NCBI RefSeq assembly: GCF_044597725.1
Contig: NZ_CP139003.1
Span: forward strand, 3,596,001-3,660,000
Reading direction: 5' to 3'
DNA: 64,000 bases
From: Bermanella sp044597725
GTDB lineage: Bacteria > Pseudomonadota > Gammaproteobacteria > Pseudomonadales > Oceanobacteraceae
The notes below the pieces were generated by a model. It searched no databases, was not told the origin of the DNA, and saw only the letters and a list, made by a program, of their open reading frames with translations. Position 1 is the first letter of the stretch. Every line of letters starts with the position of its first letter. Both the position numbers and the translations under genes were made by a program. This document shows positions 34,604-42,834 of the stretch, in pieces.

Positions 34604-37600
34604 TGGATAAATTTCAGGTTCCGAAGTTTCAGGAGGAATACAGTGCCAAGTTACCAGCGCTGACGCTGTTGACCAATCTCGGATGGTCTTTCCTGCCGCC
34701 TGAACTCGCGTTGACCGCCCGAGGCGGCAAGGTCGATGAAGTAGTTTTGCACGAGCTGCTGCGCAACGAGCTCCAGAAACGCTCGTATACCTTTGCTGGT
34801 AAAAGCTATCCGCTGTCTGACAAGTCCATCGACAACCTAATTGCAGAGGTGCGTAGCCCTGCACTTAACGAAGGCCTATTAACGGCGAATGAGCGCCTGT
34901 ACAACCACTTGCTATATGGCATCTCCGTTACTGAGTTTGTGGATGGTAAAAAGACCAGCCCGACTATCCCCCTGATTGACTGGCAGAACCCGGACAACAA
35001 CAGCTTTGTATTCACGGAAGAGTTTAGCGTCACCCGCTCGGGGGGTGTAGAAAGCCGTAGACCTGATATCGTGTGTTTTATTAACGGTATTCCTCTGGTT
35101 GTGATTGAGGCAAAGCGCCCAGATGGTAATGCGAAGAAAGGCCCGACCATTGACGAAGGTATTTCGCAAACCCTGCGTAACCAGCGCCATGACGAAATCC
35201 CTTTATTATTCGCCTATAGCCAAATGTTGCTGTCAGTTAACGGAAACGAAGGTCGATATGGTACCTGCGGCACGCCCACCAAGTTTTGGGCTGCATGGCG
35301 TGAAGAGGATATATCTGACGCTGAGATGTACGCCATCAAAAACAAAACGCTCAAAAATGAACACTTGGCCGGCTTATTTAAGCACCGCCCGGCAAAAGAC
35401 TTGGACTGGTACCAGAGCCTGACCGCTGCTGGGGAGTTGGCAGTTACTGGTCAGGATCAGCTATTGATCAGCCTATTGAGCCCAAATCGACTGCTAGAAA
35501 TGATTCGTTACTTCACCCTATTTGATAAGAAGGCCGGCAAGATCATCGCACGCTATCAACAGGTATTCGGTATCAAGCGGTTGATTGAGCGTATCAATAC
35601 TCGCAGCAGTACAGGAGGCCGCGAGGGCGGTGTAGTTTGGCACACTACAGGGTCTGGTAAATCATTCACCATGGTGTTTCTTAGTAAGGCTCTGATCCTG
35701 CATGAGAGTCTGAAGCAATGCCGTATTGTGGTAGTAACAGACAGAGTCGATTTGGAAACTCAACTCAGTAATACGTTTACTTCAGGTGGAGCAATTGATA
35801 GCAAAAAAGATCGTACCGCAGCCATGGCTACCTCAGGGAAACGTCTTGCTGAGCAGATAGGTAAAGGTACAGAAAGGATTATTTTCTCGCTGATTCAGAA
35901 ATTTAACAGCGCGACAAAAATGCCTGAATGCGTCAATGATAGCTCGGATATTATTGTTCTGATAGACGAGGGGCATAGGAGCCAAGGCGGCGAAAATCAT
36001 ATTCGAATGAAACAGGCTCTCCCCAATGCGGCCTTTGTGGCCTTCACTGGCACTCCACTGCTTAAAGACGATAAGACTGAGAATAAGTTTGGCCCGATCG
36101 TGCATGCCTATACCATGCAACGGGCTGTCGAAGATCGTACCGTAACACCCTTACTCTACGAAGAACGTATTCCAGACTTAGACGTAAATGAGCGGGCAAT
36201 TGATAGTTGGTTTGAACGCATTACTGAGGGATTATCTGAAGAACAAAAGTCAGATTTGAAAAGGAAGTTTGCTAAAAAGGGACCTGTTTACGGTGCCGAT
36301 GATCGCATTCGTCTAATCGCTTTGGATATTGCAAACCACTTTGTGAAAAACATAGACGAAGGATTAAAAGGCCAATTGGCCTGCGACAGCAAGGCGTCAG
36401 CTATTAAGTATAAGAAATACCTAGATGAGGCGGGCTTGTTTGAGTCTGCTGTCGTTATGAGCCCTCCCGATACACGAGAAGGGAACACTGAAGTCGATGA
36501 AGCCACTACGCCTGAGGTAACACAGTGGTGGAAAGACAATGTTGGCAATCAAGATGAGCAAGCTTATACCAAGCATCTGGTAAATCGATTTGAACAAGAT
36601 GACTCACTTAAGCTTCTAATTGTCGTCGACAAACTCTTAACTGGCTTTGATGAACCTCAGAATGCGGTGCTTTATATTGATAAACCGTTGAAAGAGCACA
36701 ATTTAATTCAGGCAATAGCTAGGGTGAACCGACTACATCCTAAGAAAAAGTTTGGCCTACTTATTGACTATCGCGGTATTTTAGCCGAGTTGGATGCCAC
36801 TATTCAAAAATATCAGGATCTGGCCTCCCGTACTCAAGGCGGTTACGACATCAATGATATCGAAGGCCTATATGATCAGATGAGCACGGAATATAGACGT
36901 CTACCTCAACTTTATAAGCAGCTTTGGGCCATATTCGATGGCGTGAAAAACAAAAATGATATTGAGCAGCTTCGCCAAGTCCTTGTGCCCAAAACAGAAG
37001 AACGGGGCGGTGAGCTAGTTGATAGTCACTTAAAAATACGTGAAGACTTCTACGAAGCCTTAACGGCATTCGCAAGCTGCCTGAAGGTCGCTCTCCAGTC
37101 AGCAACATTTTTCGAAGATAAAAGCTTTAGTGATCAAGACCGTCAACACTACAAAGAAACCGTTAAGCAATTCTCGAGCTTACGACAACTGGTACAGCAG
37201 GATGCTGGAGAAAAAATAGACTATGACGAATATGCAGAACAAGTTAAAAAACTCCTTGATAAGCATGTCGTAGGCGTTGAAGTAAAAGAGCCTGAAGGTG
37301 CATATGAAGTAGGCAGTCTAGGACAGGAAAAAAGAAAAGAAGATTGGAGTGAAGACAAGACACGCAATGAAACAGATATAATTAAAACTCGTGTCACTCG
37401 CATGATTGAGCAAGATCTTAGGGATGACCCCTATGCTCAAGAAGCATTTTCTAAACTCCTTAGGCAAGCTATTGAGGATGCCGAAAAATTATTCGATCAC
37501 CCTCTGAAGCAATATATGCTATTCAGTGAGTTCGAAGAACAGGTTCGGAATAGACAACTTGAGGATATTCCTGATGTCTTCGATGGCAATCGACATGCAC

Positions 37601-37887
37601 AAGCATACTTTGGGGTATTTAAGAAGGTCTTACCAGAGTCACTAGCTGTGATGGATGAGCAAGTTCAAGGAAAATGGATCAAGCTAGCTTTTGATATTGA
37701 CCATACAGTCGAGCAATCTGTAGCAGAAAACTCTATCAATCCTCAGAACATAGAAGCTGATATTCGTAAGGGACTTTTACCCCGTATATTCCAAGAGTGT
37801 AAATCAGTCGGTGCTGGTATGGAGCAAGCCAAAAAAATCGTTGAGATGATTATTCAAATCACTCGGGTCGGATTAAACGGGGCTTGA
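34603..37887 (+). CDS. hsdR: Type I restriction endonuclease HsdR
   Basis: 1094 aa from the ATG at 34603 (a TTG at 34600 also opens the frame). Nuclease core: RRPDIVCFINGIPLVVIEAK (D, ExK, about 155-180). Motor: Walker A TTGSGKSFTMVFLSKAL (near 350), DEGH box IVLIDEGHRSQG (near 450), motif VAFTGTPL, then LLTGFDEPQNAVLYIDKPL and QAIARVNRLHP. This is a complete translocating restriction subunit of normal length. It is separated from hsdM/hsdS by 10 kb of inserted modules, and two truncated copies of its own start lie upstream. Confidence 0.92.
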   Translation: MDKFQVPKFQEEYSAKLPALTLLTNLGWSFLPPELALTARGGKVDEVVLHELLRNELQKRSYTFAGKSYPLSDKSIDNLIAEVRSPALNEGLLTANERLYNHLLYGISVTEFVDGKKTSPTIPLIDWQNPDNNSFVFTEEFSVTRSGGVESRRPDIVCFINGIPLVVIEAKRPDGNAKKGPTIDEGISQTLRNQRHDEIPLLFAYSQMLLSVNGNEGRYGTCGTPTKFWAAWREEDISDAEMYAIKNKTLKNEHLAGLFKHRPAKDLDWYQSLTAAGELAVTGQDQLLISLLSPNRLLEMIRYFTLFDKKAGKIIARYQQVFGIKRLIERINTRSSTGGREGGVVWHTTGSGKSFTMVFLSKALILHESLKQCRIVVVTDRVDLETQLSNTFTSGGAIDSKKDRTAAMATSGKRLAEQIGKGTERIIFSLIQKFNSATKMPECVNDSSDIIVLIDEGHRSQGGENHIRMKQALPNAAFVAFTGTPLLKDDKTENKFGPIVHAYTMQRAVEDRTVTPLLYEERIPDLDVNERAIDSWFERITEGLSEEQKSDLKRKFAKKGPVYGADDRIRLIALDIANHFVKNIDEGLKGQLACDSKASAIKYKKYLDEAGLFESAVVMSPPDTREGNTEVDEATTPEVTQWWKDNVGNQDEQAYTKHLVNRFEQDDSLKLLIVVDKLLTGFDEPQNAVLYIDKPLKEHNLIQAIARVNRLHPKKKFGLLIDYRGILAELDATIQKYQDLASRTQGGYDINDIEGLYDQMSTEYRRLPQLYKQLWAIFDGVKNKNDIEQLRQVLVPKTEERGGELVDSHLKIREDFYEALTAFASCLKVALQSATFFEDKSFSDQDRQHYKETVKQFSSLRQLVQQDAGEKIDYDEYAEQVKKLLDKHVVGVEVKEPEGAYEVGSLGQEKRKEDWSEDKTRNETDIIKTRVTRMIEQDLRDDPYAQEAFSKLLRQAIEDAEKLFDHPLKQYMLFSEFEEQVRNRQLEDIPDVFDGNRHAQAYFGVFKKVLPESLAVMDEQVQGKWIKLAFDIDHTVEQSVAENSINPQNIEADIRKGLLPRIFQECKSVGAGMEQAKKIVEMIIQITRVGLNGA

Positions 37888-37898
37888 ATGCTACTGCC

Positions 37899-38648
37899 AT
37901 GAACGTACCGATTAAACCCAATAGCAAGACGATGAGTTTCCGCTACGGAGACGAACTAATTACTTTTGAGCGCGTTAAGCGCCCTCAAGCAACCGGAAAG
38001 GTATTAATCAGAGTTCACCCCAATTGTCAGGTGATCGCATCCGCTCCAGAAGACGCTGACAGCGATGCGGTTCTATCTGCTGTAAAAAAACGAGGACGAT
38101 GGATATACAAGCAACTTGAGGGCTTTCGTAAGCAGAACGAATATACAATCCCACGCCAATATACTAGTGGTGAGAGCCATTACTACCTTGGAAAACAATA
38201 CCTCCTTAAAGTCATTGAAGCGCCTGAGCAGGTTCAAGGTGTAAAATTGTTGCGCGGTAAACTAGAAGTATCGGTAAGAACAAAGTCTGCCGACAAGGTG
38301 AAAGAGCTACTCACTCAGTGGTACAAAGCGCGAGCTAAAGAGCTTTTTTCAAAGCGCCTTGAAGTCATGCTTGAACAAGCCCTTTGGGTAGAAAAACAAC
38401 CACCGCTACGCATACTGACTATGCGAACCCAATGGGGCAGCTGCTCACCTAACGGCCAGATCACCCTCAATCCGCACCTGGTTAAAGCACCTCGTGATTG
38501 TATCGACTATGTAATCCTCCACGAGCTTTGCCATATTGCCGAGCATAACCATAGTGAAAGATTCTATAGATTGATGAGTCAGGTAATGCCGAAATGGGAA
38601 AAGATCAAATCTAACCTAGATCAAATGGCAGCTAATCTCATTCAGTAA
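37899..38648 (+). CDS. YgjP/SprT-like zinc metallopeptidase (DUF45)
   Basis: 249 aa from the ATG at 37899; a TTG at 37884 overlaps the hsdR stop. The N-terminal half is beta-rich. LRILTMRTQWGSCSPNGQIT is the family signature, followed by the zinc site VILHELCHIAEHNHSERFY (HExxH). Such peptidases are often the last gene of type I RM loci; their role there is not settled. It may trim or control the complex. Confidence 0.85.
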   Translation: MNVPIKPNSKTMSFRYGDELITFERVKRPQATGKVLIRVHPNCQVIASAPEDADSDAVLSAVKKRGRWIYKQLEGFRKQNEYTIPRQYTSGESHYYLGKQYLLKVIEAPEQVQGVKLLRGKLEVSVRTKSADKVKELLTQWYKARAKELFSKRLEVMLEQALWVEKQPPLRILTMRTQWGSCSPNGQITLNPHLVKAPRDCIDYVILHELCHIAEHNHSERFYRLMSQVMPKWEKIKSNLDQMAANLIQ

Positions 38649-38667
38649 AATACACACTGAAGTATAA

Positions 38668-40206
38668 TTATTGCATGTGTTTCACGTTGACTTGCTCCTT
38701 AATGCTTAACGATAGCTTTTCCAGTAAGCTAATTTCAGCTTTAAAGCGACTCCAAAAACTATGCTTGGGCTTACTATACTCATCCAAATATCTAATATAT
38801 CTTTGATACCAGAACTCCCTTAGAGTCACAGACCTACTATCACAAAATTCATCTCCAAATAATCTAACAAATGCTTTAACAACGTTTTCTCTTTTATGTC
38901 GTTCATTATGAGTCCTTCTCGGTTCATTAGTATCAATGACAATATCTAATCCTATATCTGAGAGAAGCATTTTTTTTGCGACTATGAAGCATATGTTTTT
39001 ATTAACAATGTGATTATCATCGTCGTAGTTCTTTATAAAATCACCATCTAATAACGTGTAATATTTGAGTTGAGGATTCATGTAAAAAGATACTAAAAAT
39101 CTTTCAATCGCTTTATCCATACAGGAAAGAGAACCAAAGTATTTATTTGTTAACTCTTTTTTTTCTGAAGAATTTAAATTAACGTCTATTTTTCCTACTA
39201 TTTCTGATACAATCCTACACCCGCAATAGAGGTGATATTCTCGAAAAAAGAATAAATATATATAGACGTCGAAAATAATACTTTTACTACTTTTTATGAT
39301 TTTTTTATAGGGTATGAAATTGGAGTTATCTGGTACTTCTCCACCTACTAATTTAAAAGCCTCAGTCCTATATGAGTCTATAAAAATCTCTAAACACTCT
39401 CGATCTTTGTGACTCAACTGTAACCATAGTTCCGACATAAAGTAGTCCAAAAGGAGCCTATAATTTACATTATGATGCTTACTGTCTGGATCGCTAGGTT
39501 TATTAAAGTATAGCTCACAACTAGCGTTATCTGGATTAGGCCAAACCAGATAACTCAAAAATGTTCTATTATTTGCAGAAAATTGATCTAGACAAAAAGC
39601 GTCTACCTTCGCCAATATTATACTTATTATTAAAGCCTGATCTTTATAGCTATCGCTTAAATTCTTATATATAGATGAGAAACCAATAAAATTCTTTAAT
39701 AGCTTTATAACTCTATTCGCCTCCGACTTAATATTATCAGGGTTTTCAATATCTAGTACTTTAGAAGTATTATGTTTTATAAAATCATTAAAACTTTCGA
39801 TATATTGAATACCAATCTGTTTTTTTGATCGATTATGGTGTCTAAATTTTTTTATACCACTGGCTATTCTAAGGTTTATGTCTTTTACTAAATCTAAAGA
39901 AGTGTAATTTTCGTAAATATATCTTTCAACCTCTATCGGATTTTGATCAATAAAAATTGATCTCGCTAGTCTATCCTTTATAAAAATATCGTTTGAAAGG
40001 TATTCTCTTAAAAGATTATCTCTAAACCCCCCCCACTTTATTATGTCTGAAAAAGAAGGACTTTCTGAGAAAATTGATTTTATTAATCTACGAGCCTCAC
40101 TTTCGTCTTCTATATATTTAAATTCACTCACTTGATTATAGATATGGAGAAATAGATCACCATAACAATTTTTTTCATGGTTCGAATATTTTGAAAAAAA
40201 AATCAT
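38668..40206 (-). CDS. Unknown 512-aa protein
   Basis: No family recognised. GAGG precedes the ATG. It is helical, lysine- and isoleucine-rich, strongly AT-biased and without clear signal peptide or motif; YIYLFFFREYHLYCG is hydrophobic but aromatic and short. EPRRTHNERHKRENVVKAFV is a basic patch that might touch nucleic acid. It faces the type I locus convergently, 19 nt from the peptidase gene, and is preceded by a small gene on the same strand. Given its neighbours it may be a single-gene defence protein, but nothing in the sequence proves that. Confidence 0.5.
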   Translation of the reverse strand: MIFFSKYSNHEKNCYGDLFLHIYNQVSEFKYIEDESEARRLIKSIFSESPSFSDIIKWGGFRDNLLREYLSNDIFIKDRLARSIFIDQNPIEVERYIYENYTSLDLVKDINLRIASGIKKFRHHNRSKKQIGIQYIESFNDFIKHNTSKVLDIENPDNIKSEANRVIKLLKNFIGFSSIYKNLSDSYKDQALIISIILAKVDAFCLDQFSANNRTFLSYLVWPNPDNASCELYFNKPSDPDSKHHNVNYRLLLDYFMSELWLQLSHKDRECLEIFIDSYRTEAFKLVGGEVPDNSNFIPYKKIIKSSKSIIFDVYIYLFFFREYHLYCGCRIVSEIVGKIDVNLNSSEKKELTNKYFGSLSCMDKAIERFLVSFYMNPQLKYYTLLDGDFIKNYDDDNHIVNKNICFIVAKKMLLSDIGLDIVIDTNEPRRTHNERHKRENVVKAFVRLFGDEFCDSRSVTLREFWYQRYIRYLDEYSKPKHSFWSRFKAEISLLEKLSLSIKEQVNVKHMQ

Positions 40207-40253
40207 TTAAACCTCATTATGAAAAAGTATAAACCCTTCCTTGGGATCAAAAA

Positions 40254-40571
40254 TTAAGAAATCGCTAATGAATCGTCTAAACAAAGCTGGTTTTTACGTT
40301 GGTCTTCGATAAAGGCATTAGTTTGGCTTTTGGTAAGTAGAACACTAGACTGGCTACTCTTCCAAACTTTCGCAATAGTAACAACTTCTTTCTCAGTGAA
40401 GTGAACGCCAGATCTAGAATTGTCTTCGATCTGTGCCGCAATGGCTCTCGGGCTTACGCCACTTTCAATTAGTTTTGCGACACGCTCAACACCGTGTCCG
40501 GCTCTACTAATAGGTCCACGACACTTTTCTAAAATAAATTCAAAATTTTCCGTTTTAGTTTTTTTGCTCAT
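40254..40571 (-). CDS. Small basic protein, unknown
   Basis: 105 aa from the ATG at 40571, which has GGAGG 5 nt upstream; the frame opens 6 codons earlier. RAGHGVERVAKLIESGVSPR then AIAAQIEDNSRSG resembles a helix-turn-helix of the kind seen in small mobile-element proteins, but I cannot name it. It lies 47 nt upstream of the 512-aa gene on the same strand, so the two may be co-transcribed. Confidence 0.5.
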   Translation of the reverse strand: MSKKTKTENFEFILEKCRGPISRAGHGVERVAKLIESGVSPRAIAAQIEDNSRSGVHFTEKEVVTIAKVWKSSQSSVLLTKSQTNAFIEDQRKNQLCLDDSLAIS

Positions 40572-40981
40572 CACAACCTCCAAGGTCATTCGATTAAGGA
40601 GATCTCAAGATAACTTTGTTCCAGCTGCCAGAAAAGGGTAAAAAACTTATAAATCATAATATTTTTCCCAACCCCCCCTAAGTCTGACAGCATGGGCTCA
40701 AACCAACTGTTCAAAAAACACTCAAAACCTCAAACATAGAATCCCTACAAGTTATACATAAAGAGGACCTTTAAAAAGATAGCCTCGTGATTAGCCATTC
40801 GCGCTCACGACGCGATCATTCAATTTAGGATTCTACAGTCGCTGCTTTGTACAAAGATAAGCTACAGGTAACTTAGTAGTCGAAATGTCTATGAAGATAA
40901 AAAGGATTGGGCTGAATAGAGCCTAAGCAGTCAGACACTGGCCGCTTGGGCTTTTTACTTAATCGACACTTATAAGCTAAA
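40572..40981. other. Gene-free stretch with an orphan terminator
   Basis: About 400 nt without a gene. A terminator lies at 40920-40956. Nothing else with clear structure was seen. Confidence 0.5.
40920..40956 (+). terminator. Orphan plus-strand terminator
   Basis: AGCCTAAGC (40920-40928) pairs with GCTTGGGCT (40944-40952) over 9 bp with one G-T pair, followed by TTTT. No plus-strand gene lies directly upstream, so its gene has probably been lost by rearrangement. Confidence 0.6.
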
Positions 40982-41431
40982 TTATAAACGGTATTCGCCT
41001 TTAGTATCGTTCAGTTTTTTCTGTGAAACTCGTATCAGGTTAGCTTTCATCCCGCCAAATTCAATCGTTCGTGAACAATTTCGTGCCACATATAGAACGC
41101 TATTTGCCGGTATTTGATTGCTTCGTCCAGCTTGGTATTCGTACCAGGCATCTGATTCAACATATTCGACTCCCAGTCGAGTCAAGACCAGTCTAACTAA
41201 TTGAGAAAACCCACCTGCCACTGCAGGGACCGGCTCCCCGGACACTCGACTTTTACGTGCTTTTACGTAAACACCCCTTGATACACGAATCAAAAAGCCT
41301 TCGTCGCATGCCTGCTTGATGAGCCTATTCATCTGGCTTTCACTACAAATACCAGAAAGTTCATACCGTAAAACTACAGGTGAAGATTGCCTATCAACAA
41401 ATCGCTGTAATCTATCAATATAGCCAGACAC
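40982..41431 (-). CDS. DUF6088 / AbiEi-like winged-helix protein, copy 2
   Basis: 149 aa from a GTG at 41431 (V-SGYIDRLQRFV aligns with MSSYIDRIRLFV of copy 1); the frame opens 7 codons earlier. It shares the HTH (ESQMNRLIKQACDEGFLIR) and RVSRGVYVKARKSR with the copy at 233-715. Substitutions between copies are mostly conservative, which suggests some period of selection after duplication. No cognate nucleotidyltransferase toxin is next to it. Confidence 0.6.
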   Translation of the reverse strand: MSGYIDRLQRFVDRQSSPVVLRYELSGICSESQMNRLIKQACDEGFLIRVSRGVYVKARKSRVSGEPVPAVAGGFSQLVRLVLTRLGVEYVESDAWYEYQAGRSNQIPANSVLYVARNCSRTIEFGGMKANLIRVSQKKLNDTKGEYRL

Positions 41432-41512
41432 ACAAATAATCCCGTTCCTCAATATGCTATTATCATATCAGTGAGTTGGGCGTTTTAAAGCAGAAGCGAG
41501 ATGGATTTTGAT

Positions 41513-41734
41513 ATGGGTATTTACAAAGCCATTGTTATCCAGACGTAGTGGGATCTTTTTGTCCGATTTCACCATGGCCTAGTATTTCCGAAGAAGATCA
41601 ATGAGCAAGCTCGATTAACGGCACTTTTTAATAAAGAGGAAATCGAATTGATAAAGAGAGGTTTCGAACCATGTAGGTATTGTCGTCGAATACAAGCCGA
41701 AATGCATATACCACCCGCTTTGCACTTTTGCTAG
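41513..41734 (+). pseudogene. Small gene broken by one in-frame stop
   Basis: ATG GGT ATT TAC starts a frame of 73 codons that contains a single TAG at 41546-41548 and ends at 41732-41734. After the stop the frame reads coding-like sequence, including LFNKEEIELIKRGFEPCRYC. The 3' part is recognisable in copy 1 near 838-925. Family unknown. It runs opposite to the MazE-like gene, in the place where a toxin would be expected. Confidence 0.5.
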
Positions 41735-41780
41735 ATCCATCTTCATTTAAATGCTTACATTGAAATACAAAGGGATAACA

Positions 41781-42014
41781 TTAAAGAAGCTCGTCGCTAT
41801 GCGCTCCATAGGCATCCAAGTCTTGCAACAGGTCCGCTTCCGAGAATGGGAGGTTCAGACTACACTGAGTCTTCTCCAGAGCCTCAATAACGATTTTCCC
41901 GTCACTAACCTCTATATTAATAGGGGTGGATATTTCTAATTTTGCTTGTTCTAAAATACTGCTGGGAAGAAGTACTACACCACCATCCCCTAATAATTTA
42001 ATTTTGCTTATCAT
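41781..42014 (-). CDS. MazE/AbrB-like antitoxin, copy 2
   Basis: 77 aa. GGVVLLPSSILEQAKLEIST and NIEVSDGKIVIEAL form the AbrB/MazE hairpin, and the acidic tail SEADLLQDLDAYGAHSDELL would bind a toxin. It is the middle gene of the right-hand cluster, after the 62-aa gene and before the broken gene. No MazF frame is present, so either the DUF6088 protein or the 62-aa protein is its functional partner, or it is orphaned. Confidence 0.68.
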   Translation of the reverse strand: MISKIKLLGDGGVVLLPSSILEQAKLEISTPINIEVSDGKIVIEALEKTQCSLNLPFSEADLLQDLDAYGAHSDELL

Positions 42015-42067
42015 TCCAACCTCGTTTCGCTCTTTATACCTATATAAACCTGCTCTAACACCGCAGC

Positions 42068-42256
42068 CTATGGTAGCTTAGTCTCAGTTGCCCCTGGTTC
42101 GTAGGTGGATGAAAAATCGATGTCTTCAGAAAAAAGGGCGTCGCTAGCAGTTTTTGCAGCATCTGTTTGCATAGTTTCTAGCAGTTCAATGAACTCACTA
42201 TCTAAGTCCTTGAGCTGAAGGTTTTTGTCAATTGCTCTCTTATCATCGCCATTCAT
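42068..42256 (-). CDS. 62-aa acidic protein upstream of the MazE-like gene
   Basis: Starts at the ATG at 42256 with GGGGAGG 6 nt upstream; the open frame extends 16 codons further. Acidic and helical (LKDLDSEFIELLETMQ), with no family recognised. It lies 53 nt before the MazE-like start on the same strand. The copy at 1251-1425 is frameshifted. Its size and charge would suit an antitoxin-like partner. Confidence 0.55.
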   Translation of the reverse strand: MNGDDKRAIDKNLQLKDLDSEFIELLETMQTDAAKTASDALFSEDIDFSSTYEPGATETKLP

Positions 42257-42662
42257 AAAAACCTCCCCAGTCGAGACTCTAGCGAGTATATTCTTGATCA
42301 CCAATACAATCCAAGAGGACTATTCTGGGACTTAAACAATATAAGTGAACCAAGCTCAAACCTAAGCAACTCTCTCATCTTTAGCTTAGCCAATAAGCTG
42401 CTATTGATAACCAGTGATATTAGTAATTTTAGCTAAGTATCACTCTATATTCACCAACTAATAGAGATTTATCCGATATCCATCCAGTACATACGAAAAT
42501 TCAACTGAGTGGCCATGTTATGGTTTGACAAATAATTACAACAAACGGAGTTGTGAGATGTATATCAAAAGAGTTATTGGATATTGCCGAGGGTTACAAT
42601 ATGATCAAATAATATTCAAACCAACCAAATATATAAGCATTAGCAATAATTATGGAACAATA
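42257..42662. other. Gene-free stretch before the transposon's right end
   Basis: AT-rich, with the promoter side of the TA-like cluster and the right arm of the 26-bp inverted repeat at 42509-42534. A 70-codon frame at 42525-42737 crosses the transposon end and has no coding character, so I do not call it. Confidence 0.5.
42509..42534 (-). repeat. 26-bp inverted repeat, right arm
   Basis: Includes GGCCATGTTATGGTTTGACA; inverted partner of 18998-19023 (24 of 26 identical). It lies 129 nt inside the Tn7-like right end and is also similar to the direct motifs at 1641-1680. Confidence 0.6.
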
Positions 42663-42708
42663 CGCTCAAGTTACCTTGAAACTTGCTCACTTTTACCTAG
42701 ACCGCACA
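42663..42708. repeat. Tn7-like right end
   Basis: The terminal 46 nt, ending in ACA at 42708. Reversed, they match the left end at 34 of 46 positions, including AACTTGAGC (as GCTCAAGTT at 42664-42672) and GCAAGTTTC. I see no clear second binding site further in, unlike at the left end. Confidence 0.8.
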
Positions 42709-42713
42709 GCGAC
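42709..42713. repeat. Target site duplication, right copy (GCGAC)
   Basis: GCGAC follows the terminal ACA directly and equals the five bases before the left end at 1693-1697. Confidence 0.88.
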
Positions 42714-42834
42714 CCCTCACTTTTCACTAAAATATAGACTGTATTTTGTACTCTAGTGTCACACGAAGATCTCTTCTTTCCAACTCAGTTTCAGTTTAAA
42801 GTATCAGTGAAACTTAGCTGATTTACATGGAACT

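Larger units (their letters stand above)
40982..42345 (-). repeat. Direct duplication, right copy
   Basis: Counterpart of 233-1520, same order and orientation. This copy lies inside the Tn7-like element near its right end, while the other lies just outside the left end, so the transposon appears to separate two relatives of one cluster. Confidence 0.8.
1698..42708. mobile_element. 41-kb Tn7-like transposon carrying a defence island
   Basis: Boundaries rest on four independent signs: TGT...ACA termini, inverted subterminal homology (34/46), repeated TnsB-like sites at the left end, and a perfect 5-bp target duplication GCGAC. Inside are a tnsAB fusion, tnsC and tniQ (6447-11196). Cargo lies on both sides of them: the ABC-three-component operon towards the left end, and 31 kb of defence and TA genes towards the right end. 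In canonical Tn7 tnsA lies next to the right end, so the central position of the transposition genes is unusual and suggests later cargo gain. No cas genes are present, so this is not a CRISPR-associated transposon. Confidence 0.88.

Noticed and set aside
18998..42534. Calling the 26-bp inverted repeats a proven transposon
   Set aside because: Flanking bases do not match, and no transposase specific to these ends is evident, so they are reported only as repeats.
1698..42708. CRISPR-associated (CAST) transposon
   Set aside because: TnsAB, TnsC and TniQ are present but no Cascade or Cas12k genes occur inside the element.
42525..42737. 70-codon plus-strand frame
   Set aside because: It runs across the transposon terminus and target duplication and shows no ribosome-binding site or protein-like composition.
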